Source of the DNA: Hymenobacter sp. GOD-10R
GTDB lineage: Bacteria > Bacteroidota > Bacteroidia > Cytophagales > Hymenobacteraceae
Assembly (NCBI RefSeq): GCF_035609205.1
Contig: NZ_CP141184.1
Coordinates: 6,376,501-6,440,500, forward strand
DNA length: 64,000 nucleotides
Direction: 5' to 3'
Part shown: positions 22,415-30,202 of the stretch, one piece after another
Layout of the letters: every line of letters starts with the position of its first letter
Position numbering within the stretch: position 1 is the first letter of the stretch
The notes under the pieces: generated by a model
Told to the model about the DNA's origin: nothing
What the model saw: the letters and a program-made list of their open reading frames with translations, nothing else
Database searches by the model: none
Made by a program: the position numbers and the translations under genes

Positions 22415-25234
22415 TTACCGCTGCCCCACTGTTGGTATTTGCGTCTGCTTGCCGGAGAAGTCGAAGTACAAGGTTAGCTCCTTGGCGTAAGAGGGGTCTT
22501 TGCTGTAGTCGTAGTACATGTTGGCGCGACCCATGGGGCCCATGTTTTCGGCTTTCTGCGACTTGGTGCCGATGGGCGGGATGCCGTGCATGAAGGACAG
22601 ATTGCCACTGGGGAAGGGCGGGGCCGTGTTGTAGGGCTTGGCGCCGAAGCGGGGCGTGAACAGGCGCAGGTACACGTCTTCCTGGTCGCAGAGGATGGTG
22701 AGCGGCTGGCCGGTGGTCTGGAGCGTGAGCCAGTAGAAGTTGGAGTAGTAGCCCTTGAACTCGGGGTACACGGGGGACTTGGTGCCGTCGGGCTCGCCGG
22801 TGCTGGTGTTGTTGTAATCTTTGGACCACACCCCTAGGTTGGTGCCTTTCAGGCGGTCTTTCCACACGCGGTACGGACCGTCGCCGCGCCACTGGATGCC
22901 TTTTACTTCCTTTTCGGGGTAATTGAAGCTCAGGCCGGCCAGCTGGAAATCATAGTCTTTGGGGAAGTACTTGGCCGTCATCTTCACCCAGCCGGAGGGA
23001 TACACCGTCCACTGCAACGATTGGTAGCGGCTCGCCTTCCCAAACTTCGATTCAATAACCACATTTTGCCCTTCCTGACGCTGGCTCAGGCCCTCGAAGG
23101 CGGTTTCGCCGTCGGCTAGTACCGGGCCGTGGCTCAGCGGAATGATGCCCTTGGCGTTGCGCACCTGCCGCAGCAGACCCGTTTTGCGGCTGAAGGTGAG
23201 CGTGATACCGTTGGCCGACGCTGTGTAGAGCGAATCGTTCTCCGACACCGTGGCCGCGCTGCCGCCCTGCATGCTCACGAGGCGCTGGGCTACCTGAGCC
23301 GGATGGGCAATGGGCCAGCTCCAGGTGTAGATTTCGCGCCCGGCGGGGTCAGTAGCCGTGATGTAGAGGACGTCCTGCTGCTGCCAGTCGGCAGGCAGAT
23401 TCAGCTTGAGTGGGCCAAACTCGGTGGGCGCGATGCTCGGTGCGGTGATGGTACCGGTTTTGGTGACGGGCGCCGCCTTGCTGCCGGGGCTAGGTAGCTG
23501 GGCTAGCTTCCAGGTGAAGCGGCACTGGTTGAGGTTGAGGTAATGGTAGCGGTTTTGGACCCGGAACGTGCCATCGAAGGCGGGCGTGATTTCGCGGCGC
23601 TCGAAGAACACGGGGCTCCATACTTCCTTGATGGTGTAGTAGCTTCCCTCCTTCTCGTGGTAGGGCCCCACGACGCCGTCGGGAGCGTGGTCGCCGTCAA
23701 CGTCGAGGACACCGCCTTTGTCGGTGCGGACCACGGCAGCGTCGGCGAAGTCCCAAAGGAAGCCGCCGGCTGATAGCGGCTCACGCCACATCTGCTCCCA
23801 GTAGTCTTGCAAGCCAGCACCGTGGCCGCCGTCGTAGAGGCCGTGCAGAAACTCCGTCGGGAATACGATGTTGTGGCCTTGCAGGTGAGTGCCGTTGCCG
23901 TAGTCGTAGTTTATGTAGTGCTGGGTATCGGTACCGCGGAACACCTGCCAGGCGTGGATCACGGGGCGCTTCTGCATGTCCATGCGGTCGAGCACGGGGT
24001 CGAGGTCGAAGTTGTGACCGCCCTCGTTGCCGTTCACCCACACCACAATGCTCGGGTGGGTTTGGTCACGCTTCACCATTTCTTCGGTCAGCTTGGTGCC
24101 CACTTGGGTGTCGTAGGCGGCGTGCCAGCCGGCCACTTCGTCGAGCACAAACAAACCGAGGGAGTCGCATGCTTCCAGGAAGTGCTCGTCGGGCGGGTAG
24201 TGCGACATGCGCACGGCGTTCATGTTCATGTCCTTCATCATGTTCACGTCGGCGATGCTCAACGCCTTGCTCATAGTGCGACCCGAGCTAGGCCAGAACG
24301 AGTGCCGGCACACGCCCTTGAACTTGATCTTGGTGCCGTTCACGTAGAAGCCTTCTCGCTCGCGCAGCTCCACCGTCCGGAAGCCAAACTTCTTATTGAC
24401 GGTATGCACCGCTTTGCCGCCTTGGCGCAAGGTCATCACCACGCGGTAGAGGTTGGGCGTTTCAGACGTCCAGAGGCGAGGGCTAGGTAGCGTTGTTTCG
24501 AGGTGCACGGTAGCGTTGCCGCCAGTCACGGCACTTTTGAACTCCTGACCAGCCTTCTGACCATCAAGGGTGTACAACTGGCCCACTACCTCATCAGCGC
24601 TGGTGCTGGCACCTAGGTACACGTCGGATTTAAAGCTGCCGTCGGCTTTGGCATCAAGCGTAATACGCTCAATGTGCTGGGGTGGCAAGGCCTCTAAGTA
24701 CACCGGCCGGAAGATGCCGCCGAAGATCCAGAAGTCGCCGCGCCGCTCGGCGCCGTTCACCGATTCGTTGGCGGAGTGCTTGGCGACGGTGGCTTCGAGC
24801 AGGTTAGTTTTGCCGTACTTCACCAGCTTGCTGATGTCGTACTTAAAGCGGTAGTATGAGCCTTGGTGCATCAGCCCCGCCGACTGCCCGTTGATCTTTA
24901 CCTCGGTATCGGTCATGGCGCCTTCGAAGACGATGTTGATCGTCTTACCCTGCCAATTGGCAGGTACCTTGAAGGAGTACTTGTACAAACCCTTCTCCTT
25001 GCCGCGCGCCGTGTCTTTGTCGTGGCCGTAGTTGTACTTGCCGAAGCCTTGCAGCTCCCAGTTAGAAGGCACCGCGATGGTGGTCCACTTGCCGGAGTTG
25101 CGCCCGGCCGTGCAGAAGAACTTCCACTTCATCGTGTGGTCTTTGTCGGTGCCGGAGAGGTACTGGGTTTCGGTGGTCTGGGCGTGGAGGCCTAGGGGCA
25201 GAAGAAGCAGGAGAATGAGTAGGAATCTGGGCAT
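22415..25234 (-). CDS. GH2 family beta-glycosidase (beta-galactosidase/glucuronidase type)
   Basis: A 939-residue exported enzyme (signal MPRFLLILLLLLPLGLHAQ). It has an N-terminal sugar-binding jelly roll (about 50-185, RGDFWIFGGIFRPVYLEALP), an immunoglobulin-like domain (about 190-300), a TIM barrel (about 300-560) and a C-terminal beta-gal small-chain-like domain. The acid/base Glu is in WVNGNEGG near residue 404; a second Glu, in FPTEF near 460, is the likely nucleophile. GH2 enzymes in RG-II loci remove beta-linked galactose, glucuronate or galacturonate; the specificity cannot be read here. The last 52 codons are duplicated at 21483-21644. The gene follows the DUF559 element after 98 bases and was probably once directly downstream of the sialidase-like gene at 25822. 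Confidence 0.9.
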   Translation of the reverse strand: MPRFLLILLLLLPLGLHAQTTETQYLSGTDKDHTMKWKFFCTAGRNSGKWTTIAVPSNWELQGFGKYNYGHDKDTARGKEKGLYKYSFKVPANWQGKTINIVFEGAMTDTEVKINGQSAGLMHQGSYYRFKYDISKLVKYGKTNLLEATVAKHSANESVNGAERRGDFWIFGGIFRPVYLEALPPQHIERITLDAKADGSFKSDVYLGASTSADEVVGQLYTLDGQKAGQEFKSAVTGGNATVHLETTLPSPRLWTSETPNLYRVVMTLRQGGKAVHTVNKKFGFRTVELREREGFYVNGTKIKFKGVCRHSFWPSSGRTMSKALSIADVNMMKDMNMNAVRMSHYPPDEHFLEACDSLGLFVLDEVAGWHAAYDTQVGTKLTEEMVKRDQTHPSIVVWVNGNEGGHNFDLDPVLDRMDMQKRPVIHAWQVFRGTDTQHYINYDYGNGTHLQGHNIVFPTEFLHGLYDGGHGAGLQDYWEQMWREPLSAGGFLWDFADAAVVRTDKGGVLDVDGDHAPDGVVGPYHEKEGSYYTIKEVWSPVFFERREITPAFDGTFRVQNRYHYLNLNQCRFTWKLAQLPSPGSKAAPVTKTGTITAPSIAPTEFGPLKLNLPADWQQQDVLYITATDPAGREIYTWSWPIAHPAQVAQRLVSMQGGSAATVSENDSLYTASANGITLTFSRKTGLLRQVRNAKGIIPLSHGPVLADGETAFEGLSQRQEGQNVVIESKFGKASRYQSLQWTVYPSGWVKMTAKYFPKDYDFQLAGLSFNYPEKEVKGIQWRGDGPYRVWKDRLKGTNLGVWSKDYNNTSTGEPDGTKSPVYPEFKGYYSNFYWLTLQTTGQPLTILCDQEDVYLRLFTPRFGAKPYNTAPPFPSGNLSFMHGIPPIGTKSQKAENMGPMGRANMYYDYSKDPSYAKELTLYFDFSGKQTQIPTVGQR
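22420..22576. repeat. Direct repeat copy B (in the GH2 gene) of the 157-bp tail duplication
   Basis: Matches 21488-21644 in the same orientation with three mismatches. Together the two copies bracket a segment of about 750 bases that contains only the HigBA module and its operator. Confidence 0.92.
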
Positions 25235-25247
25235 GTTGTTCTGGTGG

Positions 25248-25818
25248 GCGCCTCACCCCCCGGCCCCCTCTCCGAAAAGGAGAGGGGGCGCCTGACGACG
25301 GTGATGGTAAGTGGGACTAACTGAGTTAATTCTATAGATTGGTTTTGATGGCAGTGAGAACTGCTTCTGTTTGGTTGAGGGCTTGCTCGTTGGGGAAGCG
25401 TAAGATGCGGTAGCCTAGCTCCTCTAGTAGAGCGGAACGGCCGCGGTCATAATCAGCTTGATCGGGTTCTGCATGTCCGGTTCCGTCTAACTCTATTATC
25501 AACTTATGCGAGAGACAGACAAAGTCTACGATGTAGCGGTCGATGCTATGTTGCCGACGGAACTTCACACCTAGCTGACCACCTCTCAGCTGTTGCCAGA
25601 GCTTTTCTTCAGCAGCTGTTGGCTCGTGGCGCATTCCTCTGGCTCGCTCCTTTAGGTTGAGCTTGCTGTACTGCTTTTTATCAGCAGTGAAGACCTTGTC
25701 TTGCGGCAGATAAAAAGCAGTCGGTTCCATCCTATCACAAAATGAACAAGCTAAAAACAAGTCGCGCCGCCGTGGCTCCCCCTCTCCTTTTCGGAGAGGG
25801 GGCCGGGGGGTGAGGCGC
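25248..25818. mobile_element. DUF559 element with perfect 41-bp inverted ends
   Basis: Bases 25248-25288 and 25778-25818 are exact inverted copies of 41 bases (outer end GCGCCTCACCCCCCGGCC). Each arm ends inward with a palindrome, CCCCCTCTCC, five bases, GGAGAGGGGG. Between them lies only the DUF559 gene. The right end stops three bases from the stop codon of the upstream gene. No target-site duplication was found. Close relatives of the arms without a gene lie at 4971-5073. Confidence 0.85.
25332..25730 (-). CDS. DUF559 endonuclease-like protein
   Basis: A 132-residue protein of the DUF559 group, a PD-(D/E)XK fold related to very-short-patch-repair (Vsr) endonucleases. It has the family opening ARGMRHEPTAAEEKLWQQLR and the compact catalytic core FRRQHSIDRYIVDFVC followed by KLIIELDG, which supplies the Asp and Glu-x-Asp residues. 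It closes with GYRILRFPNEQAL. I chose the ATG at 25730 (MEPTAFYLPQDK); the frame is open to 25820 only because it reads through the right inverted repeat. DUF559 genes are widespread between palindromic repeats in Bacteroidetes, and their true job is unknown. Here the gene interrupts a glycosidase operon. Confidence 0.85.
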   Translation of the reverse strand: MEPTAFYLPQDKVFTADKKQYSKLNLKERARGMRHEPTAAEEKLWQQLRGGQLGVKFRRQHSIDRYIVDFVCLSHKLIIELDGTGHAEPDQADYDRGRSALLEELGYRILRFPNEQALNQTEAVLTAIKTNL

Positions 25819-25821
25819 ACG

Positions 25822-27696
25822 TTAGGGCATTTTAGCTGTCTCCGTCAAAGCACTCGTCTTCAACGACTTCAGGTAAAACGCCGCAAGCGGCTCCGACTCT
25901 CCAGTGTGTGGAAGGTCGGTGTCGCGGTCGGCGGGGGTGTCGGGGGTTGGGTAGTGGCGGGCTTCGCCGGTGCGGAACAGGATGCGCTCGAAGGAAGGTA
26001 CCGGGGCATAGAAGATGAACGTGCTGACTTTGCCACCATTCACCGCTACCGTACAGGTGCGGTTGGGGGCATCGAGCGTCACGCGTAGGTCGTATTGTTG
26101 ACCGGCCTGGTACTTGGTCACGCCTTTAAAGCGGGCGCCGGCTTTATAAATCAACGTGCCAGTCGAGTCGAAGGAGAGCTGCACGGCGGGCAGGCCTTTA
26201 CCGTCCTGAAACTCAATTTGAAGCAGGCCTTTATCGTTCTGCGCGGGGATGATGGAGAACTCCGCTACCATGTTCTTGGCTTCTGGGATGATCCGCTCGG
26301 CGGTGCCGTAGTCGAACTTATCGGAGTCCTTCAGCACCAGCCCCTTCGAGCCGTCGGGTAGCTTGTCGATGCCGACGGGAGCCTGCACGAGGCTGTAAGT
26401 GTTCCAGTTAGCTAGCTCCTGGCCGGCGGGCATTTGGGCAAATACCTCATTCGCCGGTGTGTCTGTTTTTACGCGCATGGGCACCGGCACCGAGGAAATC
26501 CAGATGTCCTCCTTGTTCATGCTGTAGGTCACCCACATGCTTTTATCGGGCGGCGTGCCGTCGCCTTCCTGAATGCCGCGCACATACTGCGGGCCGTACG
26601 ACTTGTAGTTGCCGCCGTAGCGCATAGGCGAAATCTCGCCGTGTACTAGCCACAAATCAGTGTAATCGAGGCCATTTTCGCTGGGCGAAACGGCCAGCGG
26701 CCACCGGAATTCGGATGGGTTGTACACCGTGGCGTAGTGGCCATCAGACGTGCGCTGTCCCCAGATTTTGGCGTTACTGTTCACGAAGTGCGGCGCCCGA
26801 ATAACCGGGTTCGGCCAGCTCTTGCCCCCGTCGGGGCTGATGGTCGTCAGGGCGTGCTTCCACAGACCCACCACCCGATTATCGGGCAAGTGGTAGTAGC
26901 TGAAGGCTTTGTAGTCTTTGTGAATGGGAATGAGAGGATCGTCTTTGTCCTGCTCTTCCACCATCTGCTGCATCATCAGCGGGTTCGCCAAGATTTCCTC
27001 GCAGGCCGCTACGAAGCCTTTGTCCTTGCTCTTTTTGTAGAACGGATAGGTCGACTTCGATTGGTCCCAGGTTTTGTTGTAGCGCAGAAAGTAGATAGGG
27101 CCGTACTTGCCGCCCGGCAGCACTTCGCGCACCACGCGCCCTATTCCCTGCCCGTCGTTCGGGTCGTCTTTGGCGTCGAGGGCAATGCCGTAGTACCCTA
27201 GGGTGAGCAGGCGGTTTTTCTTCGACACGTAAAAGCCTACGCGCTGATGCATCACCGCATCGAGGTTCTTGGCGACTTTGCCTGGCTGGTCGGGCTTCGT
27301 GACACCGTCCGGAATTTTGTAGGGCGGGAAAATCACCTCCGGATTACTCCAAGAATGGCCGTCCTTAGAGGTCATGAGCAGGGTGCGCCCCGGCGGCACG
27401 TGCTCCCCCACCGGGTTACTCAGGTATTGCAGGTAAAACTGATTGTTCCAGTAAGCCAGCATGGGGGCGTGATTATACGTCCAGCCCTCGCCATTGGCAG
27501 CGGTCGGGTGCTCGCGGTCGGCGCGCAGTACCTGCTGATTATGAACGCCAATCACCGGCCGTAGCTGCCCGTGGTGGTAGTCCACGTTGCTGAGCGTTGT
27601 GCCGGTGTAACGGATGGTTTCTTGGGCGTGCGCCGTACCTAGGCCGAGCAGACCTAGCAGCGCGGTACTTGTAAGTTGGCCAGCTAGCTTATTCAT
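25822..27696 (-). CDS. Sialidase-fold glycosidase, GH143-type (DHA hydrolase) candidate
   Basis: A 624-residue exported protein with signal MNKLAGQLTSTALLGLLGLGTAHAQ; the ATG at 27696 was chosen over an open 72-codon extension that lies antisense-like over the upstream gene. It is propeller-like: NHAPMLAYWNNQFYLQYLSN, Asp-box-like SKDGHSWSNP and SPDGGKSWPNP, and FRWPLAVSPSENGLDYTDLW. A C-terminal LamG-like jelly roll (about 470-610) follows. Length and motifs resemble, from memory, the half of BT1020 assigned to GH143, which releases the RG-II sugar DHA. A generic sialidase-like enzyme is the alternative. Its start overlaps the stop of the GH43 gene by 4 bases (ATGA), so the two are translationally coupled. 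Confidence 0.6.
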   Translation of the reverse strand: MNKLAGQLTSTALLGLLGLGTAHAQETIRYTGTTLSNVDYHHGQLRPVIGVHNQQVLRADREHPTAANGEGWTYNHAPMLAYWNNQFYLQYLSNPVGEHVPPGRTLLMTSKDGHSWSNPEVIFPPYKIPDGVTKPDQPGKVAKNLDAVMHQRVGFYVSKKNRLLTLGYYGIALDAKDDPNDGQGIGRVVREVLPGGKYGPIYFLRYNKTWDQSKSTYPFYKKSKDKGFVAACEEILANPLMMQQMVEEQDKDDPLIPIHKDYKAFSYYHLPDNRVVGLWKHALTTISPDGGKSWPNPVIRAPHFVNSNAKIWGQRTSDGHYATVYNPSEFRWPLAVSPSENGLDYTDLWLVHGEISPMRYGGNYKSYGPQYVRGIQEGDGTPPDKSMWVTYSMNKEDIWISSVPVPMRVKTDTPANEVFAQMPAGQELANWNTYSLVQAPVGIDKLPDGSKGLVLKDSDKFDYGTAERIIPEAKNMVAEFSIIPAQNDKGLLQIEFQDGKGLPAVQLSFDSTGTLIYKAGARFKGVTKYQAGQQYDLRVTLDAPNRTCTVAVNGGKVSTFIFYAPVPSFERILFRTGEARHYPTPDTPADRDTDLPHTGESEPLAAFYLKSLKTSALTETAKMP

Positions 27697-28664
27697 GGTT
27701 TTACGCTGCTTGAGGTGGCGCTCGGGGCCGGAGCGGCTGCCGATTCTTGCTGTAGTTTCTTCAGAGTTTTGCGCGGGGCCATGAAGATGGTGCCGTGCTT
27801 GTGCCCCACCGGCACGCTCACTTGCACCGAGGCGTCGGTGAACGTTTTGAAATCGGCGGTTTTCATGGCGCCGTACTTCTTCTCGCGGTAGGCGTCGTAG
27901 TAGATCAGCCACTCGCCATGCGGCAGTTTAGCCACGCTCGGGCCTTCGGTGAAGTTAGCTGTGAAGGGCTTCGACACGTTCGGGAACGGACCTAGGGCCG
28001 TGGGGCCAAAGGCCACCTTGATATCGCGCTCAGGCCGGGTGTTGTCCTTCACGACCAGCACGTAGTCGCCGGGGCCGCGCTGGAGCACCTCCGAATCGAT
28101 GGCGCTGAAACCAGGGTCTAGGTAGAGCTTGGCAGGCGTGAAGGATTGGAAATTCTTCGTGGTGGTGTAGTAGAGACGGTGGTTGTTGTCTTCGTCCTCC
28201 TGCCCTTTCGGGAAACGGAATGGAATAGTCGAGGCCCACACGATGAGGTATTGATCAGTGGGCTTGTCGTAAAAAATCTCGGGCGCCCATACGTTTACGG
28301 TGGTGGGCTCGTGGCTCATCACATCGACAAAGCGCTGCTCCGACCAGTGAATCAGATCTTTGGAGCTAGCATAGCCGAAACCTTTGTCGCCCTTCCAGCC
28401 GCAAGTCCAGACGAGGTGGTAGGTGCCATCGGGACCCTGCGTGATGGAGGGGTCGCGCATTAGCTTGCTTGGGCCAGCTTGCGGGGTGAGAAAGGTGCGA
28501 CCTAGGTCCTGCCACTTGTAGCCGTCGTAGCTGTAGAGCAAGCGCAAGCCTTCGTTGGCCGGCTCGTGAAACGACGTGAATAGGTACACGTCTTTGGAGC
28601 AGGACGCCAGCAGAGTTCCACTGAGCAGGAAGGGCAAGCAGCGCAGGAGGCTAGGTGTAGTCAT
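27693..28664 (-). CDS. GH43-type five-bladed propeller lipoprotein (arabinosidase-like)
   Basis: A 323-residue lipoprotein (signal with lipobox LLASC near residue 22), so anchored to a membrane surface. It has the GH43-like catalytic triad pattern: RDPSITQ for the base Asp, VWAPEIFYD for the pKa-modulating region and AIDSEVLQRG for the acid Glu. The chain has the five WAPE/DP-type blades. The ATG at 28664 was chosen; upstream open frame to 28820 is translated repeat DNA. Family members cleave alpha-L-arabinofuranosides, beta-xylosides or galactans, and in an RG-II setting an arabinofuranosyl or beta-galactosyl target is plausible. It is coupled to the sialidase-like gene downstream by a 4-base overlap. 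Confidence 0.82.
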   Translation of the reverse strand: MTTPSLLRCLPFLLSGTLLASCSKDVYLFTSFHEPANEGLRLLYSYDGYKWQDLGRTFLTPQAGPSKLMRDPSITQGPDGTYHLVWTCGWKGDKGFGYASSKDLIHWSEQRFVDVMSHEPTTVNVWAPEIFYDKPTDQYLIVWASTIPFRFPKGQEDEDNNHRLYYTTTKNFQSFTPAKLYLDPGFSAIDSEVLQRGPGDYVLVVKDNTRPERDIKVAFGPTALGPFPNVSKPFTANFTEGPSVAKLPHGEWLIYYDAYREKKYGAMKTADFKTFTDASVQVSVPVGHKHGTIFMAPRKTLKKLQQESAAAPAPSATSSSVKP

Positions 28665-28670
28665 TTGAAG

Positions 28671-28814
28671 TAGAGACACATACTTGTGTCTCAATCGTTG
28701 CTGATGTTTGTATATTCCTACGCTGGGTCGTTCTAATGTTGTCGTTAGCTGCGCTGATTCTAGATTCAGTGTAGAGACACAAGTATGTGTCTCTACACTG
28801 AATCTAGAATCAGC
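28671..28814. repeat. Palindromic element with 29-bp perfect hairpin over the GH140 stop
   Basis: The left part carries TAGAGACACATACTTGTGTC (28671 on). The right part is a long palindrome: 28753-28781 and 28786-28814 are exact inverted copies of 29 bases with a 4-base loop (AGTA). The right arm contains the last codons and TAG stop of the GH140 gene; the left arm is an inverted copy of them placed in the gap. It may act as a terminator. Confidence 0.92.
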
Positions 28815-30187
28815 ACCCAATCATTCCCGTCCTTCTTGTCCGCGGGTGGGTTGAACTCCTGCGTGCCTTTGTTGGGGAACGTACCGATGGCGGTGGTCTT
28901 GCCGTCGCGGGGGCTGAACCAGGCGGCTTTCACCTTGGTGCCGGCGATCTTACCTAGGTTCACCTTCATGTTTCGGCCATTATAGGTGTAGATGAAGGCG
29001 TAGTTCTTACCGCGTGTGGCTACCAGTCGGTCATACTTCTGGCCTGCGTCGCCGGCAATCAACGATTGGTCCGGCACCCGGTCGAAATAAGGACGGGAGA
29101 GCATCAGCTGCTTTAGGTACTGCATCTGTGCAGAGCCCGGCGCGTTGATGGCCGACGACCACAGTTCTTTCGAGCCGTAAGCGCTGCCTTTATCGAAGCT
29201 GCTGTGCATCTGCATCACCGAGTTTTGGCCATAGGTGTAACCAAACGCACCCGCGAACACCGACCAATAGCCGTAGCGACGCACGTCGGCATCGGTCCAG
29301 CGGGGTTGGGTAATGTCGTGAAGGCCGTGCGGGATGCCTTCGTAGGAAGGCTCGCCGTCGAGGCTAGGTTTAGTTGGCGTCAGTTTGTAGTCGGCTTGCT
29401 GATAGCGCCAGTTGTCAGGGCCGTAGTGGTTCTTTTCCTTCCGTGAGGTATCCTGTTCGTAACGCTGGTGCCCCGATTGGTACATGTTGAAATCCAACCA
29501 CTTGGCTTGATGAAACCAGTCTGACGACTGCGTGCGGCCGCGTGGGTGGTAGGTTACCAGGTGGTTCGGATCGTTGGCTTTCAACGTCGTGCCGATGGTG
29601 TTCCAAACCTGCATTGAGTCGGAGCCGGCAATGTCGCCGCCGTTGAGCCAGATGATATTGGGGCAGTTCCGGTAGCGTTCAGCCAGAAAAGTGGCGTAGG
29701 TCTTGGCTTGTTTTTGGGTCACCTTGCCGTTTTTCACATTGGTGCCCCACACCGGCACCATGCCCATGTAGAGGCCTTTCTTGGCAGCTAGGTCCACGAT
29801 GTAGTCGACATGGTCCCAGAAGTCGTACTGCGCGGGGTCGGTGGCGGTGTTGCCTTGGGTAGTTAGGGGCCGAGCTATGTCAGCGCGCACCAGGGCGGAG
29901 TCGCCGTACACGTTTACGGCCGGTACTTGGTGCAGCACCATCACCTGAATAACGTTGAAGCCCTTTTTGCGGCGGTCTTCTAGGTAGGTTTCGGCTTCCT
30001 CGCGCTTAAGCTTGTTGAACAGCAGCCAACCGGTATCGCCCAGCCAGAAGAACGGTTTGCCGCTCTCCGTCGTCAGGTACCGGCCGTTGGCTGACACCTT
30101 CAGTTTGCCGGTGGGCTCCACCGGCGTCCAAGCCGCCAGCAGGGAAATCAGGAGAAGTAGAAAAGGGGTACGCGCTTTTATAAACAT
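28793..30187 (-). CDS. GH140 apiosidase-type glycosidase
   Basis: A 464-residue exported protein (signal MFIKARTPFLLLLISLLAAW). It matches the DUF4038-type (beta/alpha)8 barrel plus small beta domain of GH140: opening GRYLTTESGKPFFWLGDTGW, then GFNVIQVMVLHQ. The catalytic-type Asp is in WLNGGDIAGSD (residue 185) and the Glu in PSLDGEPSYEGIP (residue 279); their spacing of 94 is close to that reported for BT1012. GH140 enzymes cleave the bond to apiose at the base of RG-II side chains A and B, so this is one of the most specific RG-II markers. It starts 15 bases after the DUF6298-type gene, and its stop lies inside a perfect palindrome. Confidence 0.85.
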   Translation of the reverse strand: MFIKARTPFLLLLISLLAAWTPVEPTGKLKVSANGRYLTTESGKPFFWLGDTGWLLFNKLKREEAETYLEDRRKKGFNVIQVMVLHQVPAVNVYGDSALVRADIARPLTTQGNTATDPAQYDFWDHVDYIVDLAAKKGLYMGMVPVWGTNVKNGKVTQKQAKTYATFLAERYRNCPNIIWLNGGDIAGSDSMQVWNTIGTTLKANDPNHLVTYHPRGRTQSSDWFHQAKWLDFNMYQSGHQRYEQDTSRKEKNHYGPDNWRYQQADYKLTPTKPSLDGEPSYEGIPHGLHDITQPRWTDADVRRYGYWSVFAGAFGYTYGQNSVMQMHSSFDKGSAYGSKELWSSAINAPGSAQMQYLKQLMLSRPYFDRVPDQSLIAGDAGQKYDRLVATRGKNYAFIYTYNGRNMKVNLGKIAGTKVKAAWFSPRDGKTTAIGTFPNKGTQEFNPPADKKDGNDWVLILDSV

Positions 30188-30202
30188 CTGTTTACGAGAA
30201 AA

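Noticed and set aside
25248..25818. Insertion sequence with target-site duplication
   Set aside because: There is no transposase, and the bases flanking the 41-bp arms (TGG and ACG) do not form a duplication; kept only as a candidate element of a different kind.
27697..27912. 72-codon extension of the GH143-type protein
   Set aside because: The Arg-rich, low-quality peptide overlaps the GH43 gene in another frame; a normal signal peptide and a coupled ATGA start lie at 27696.
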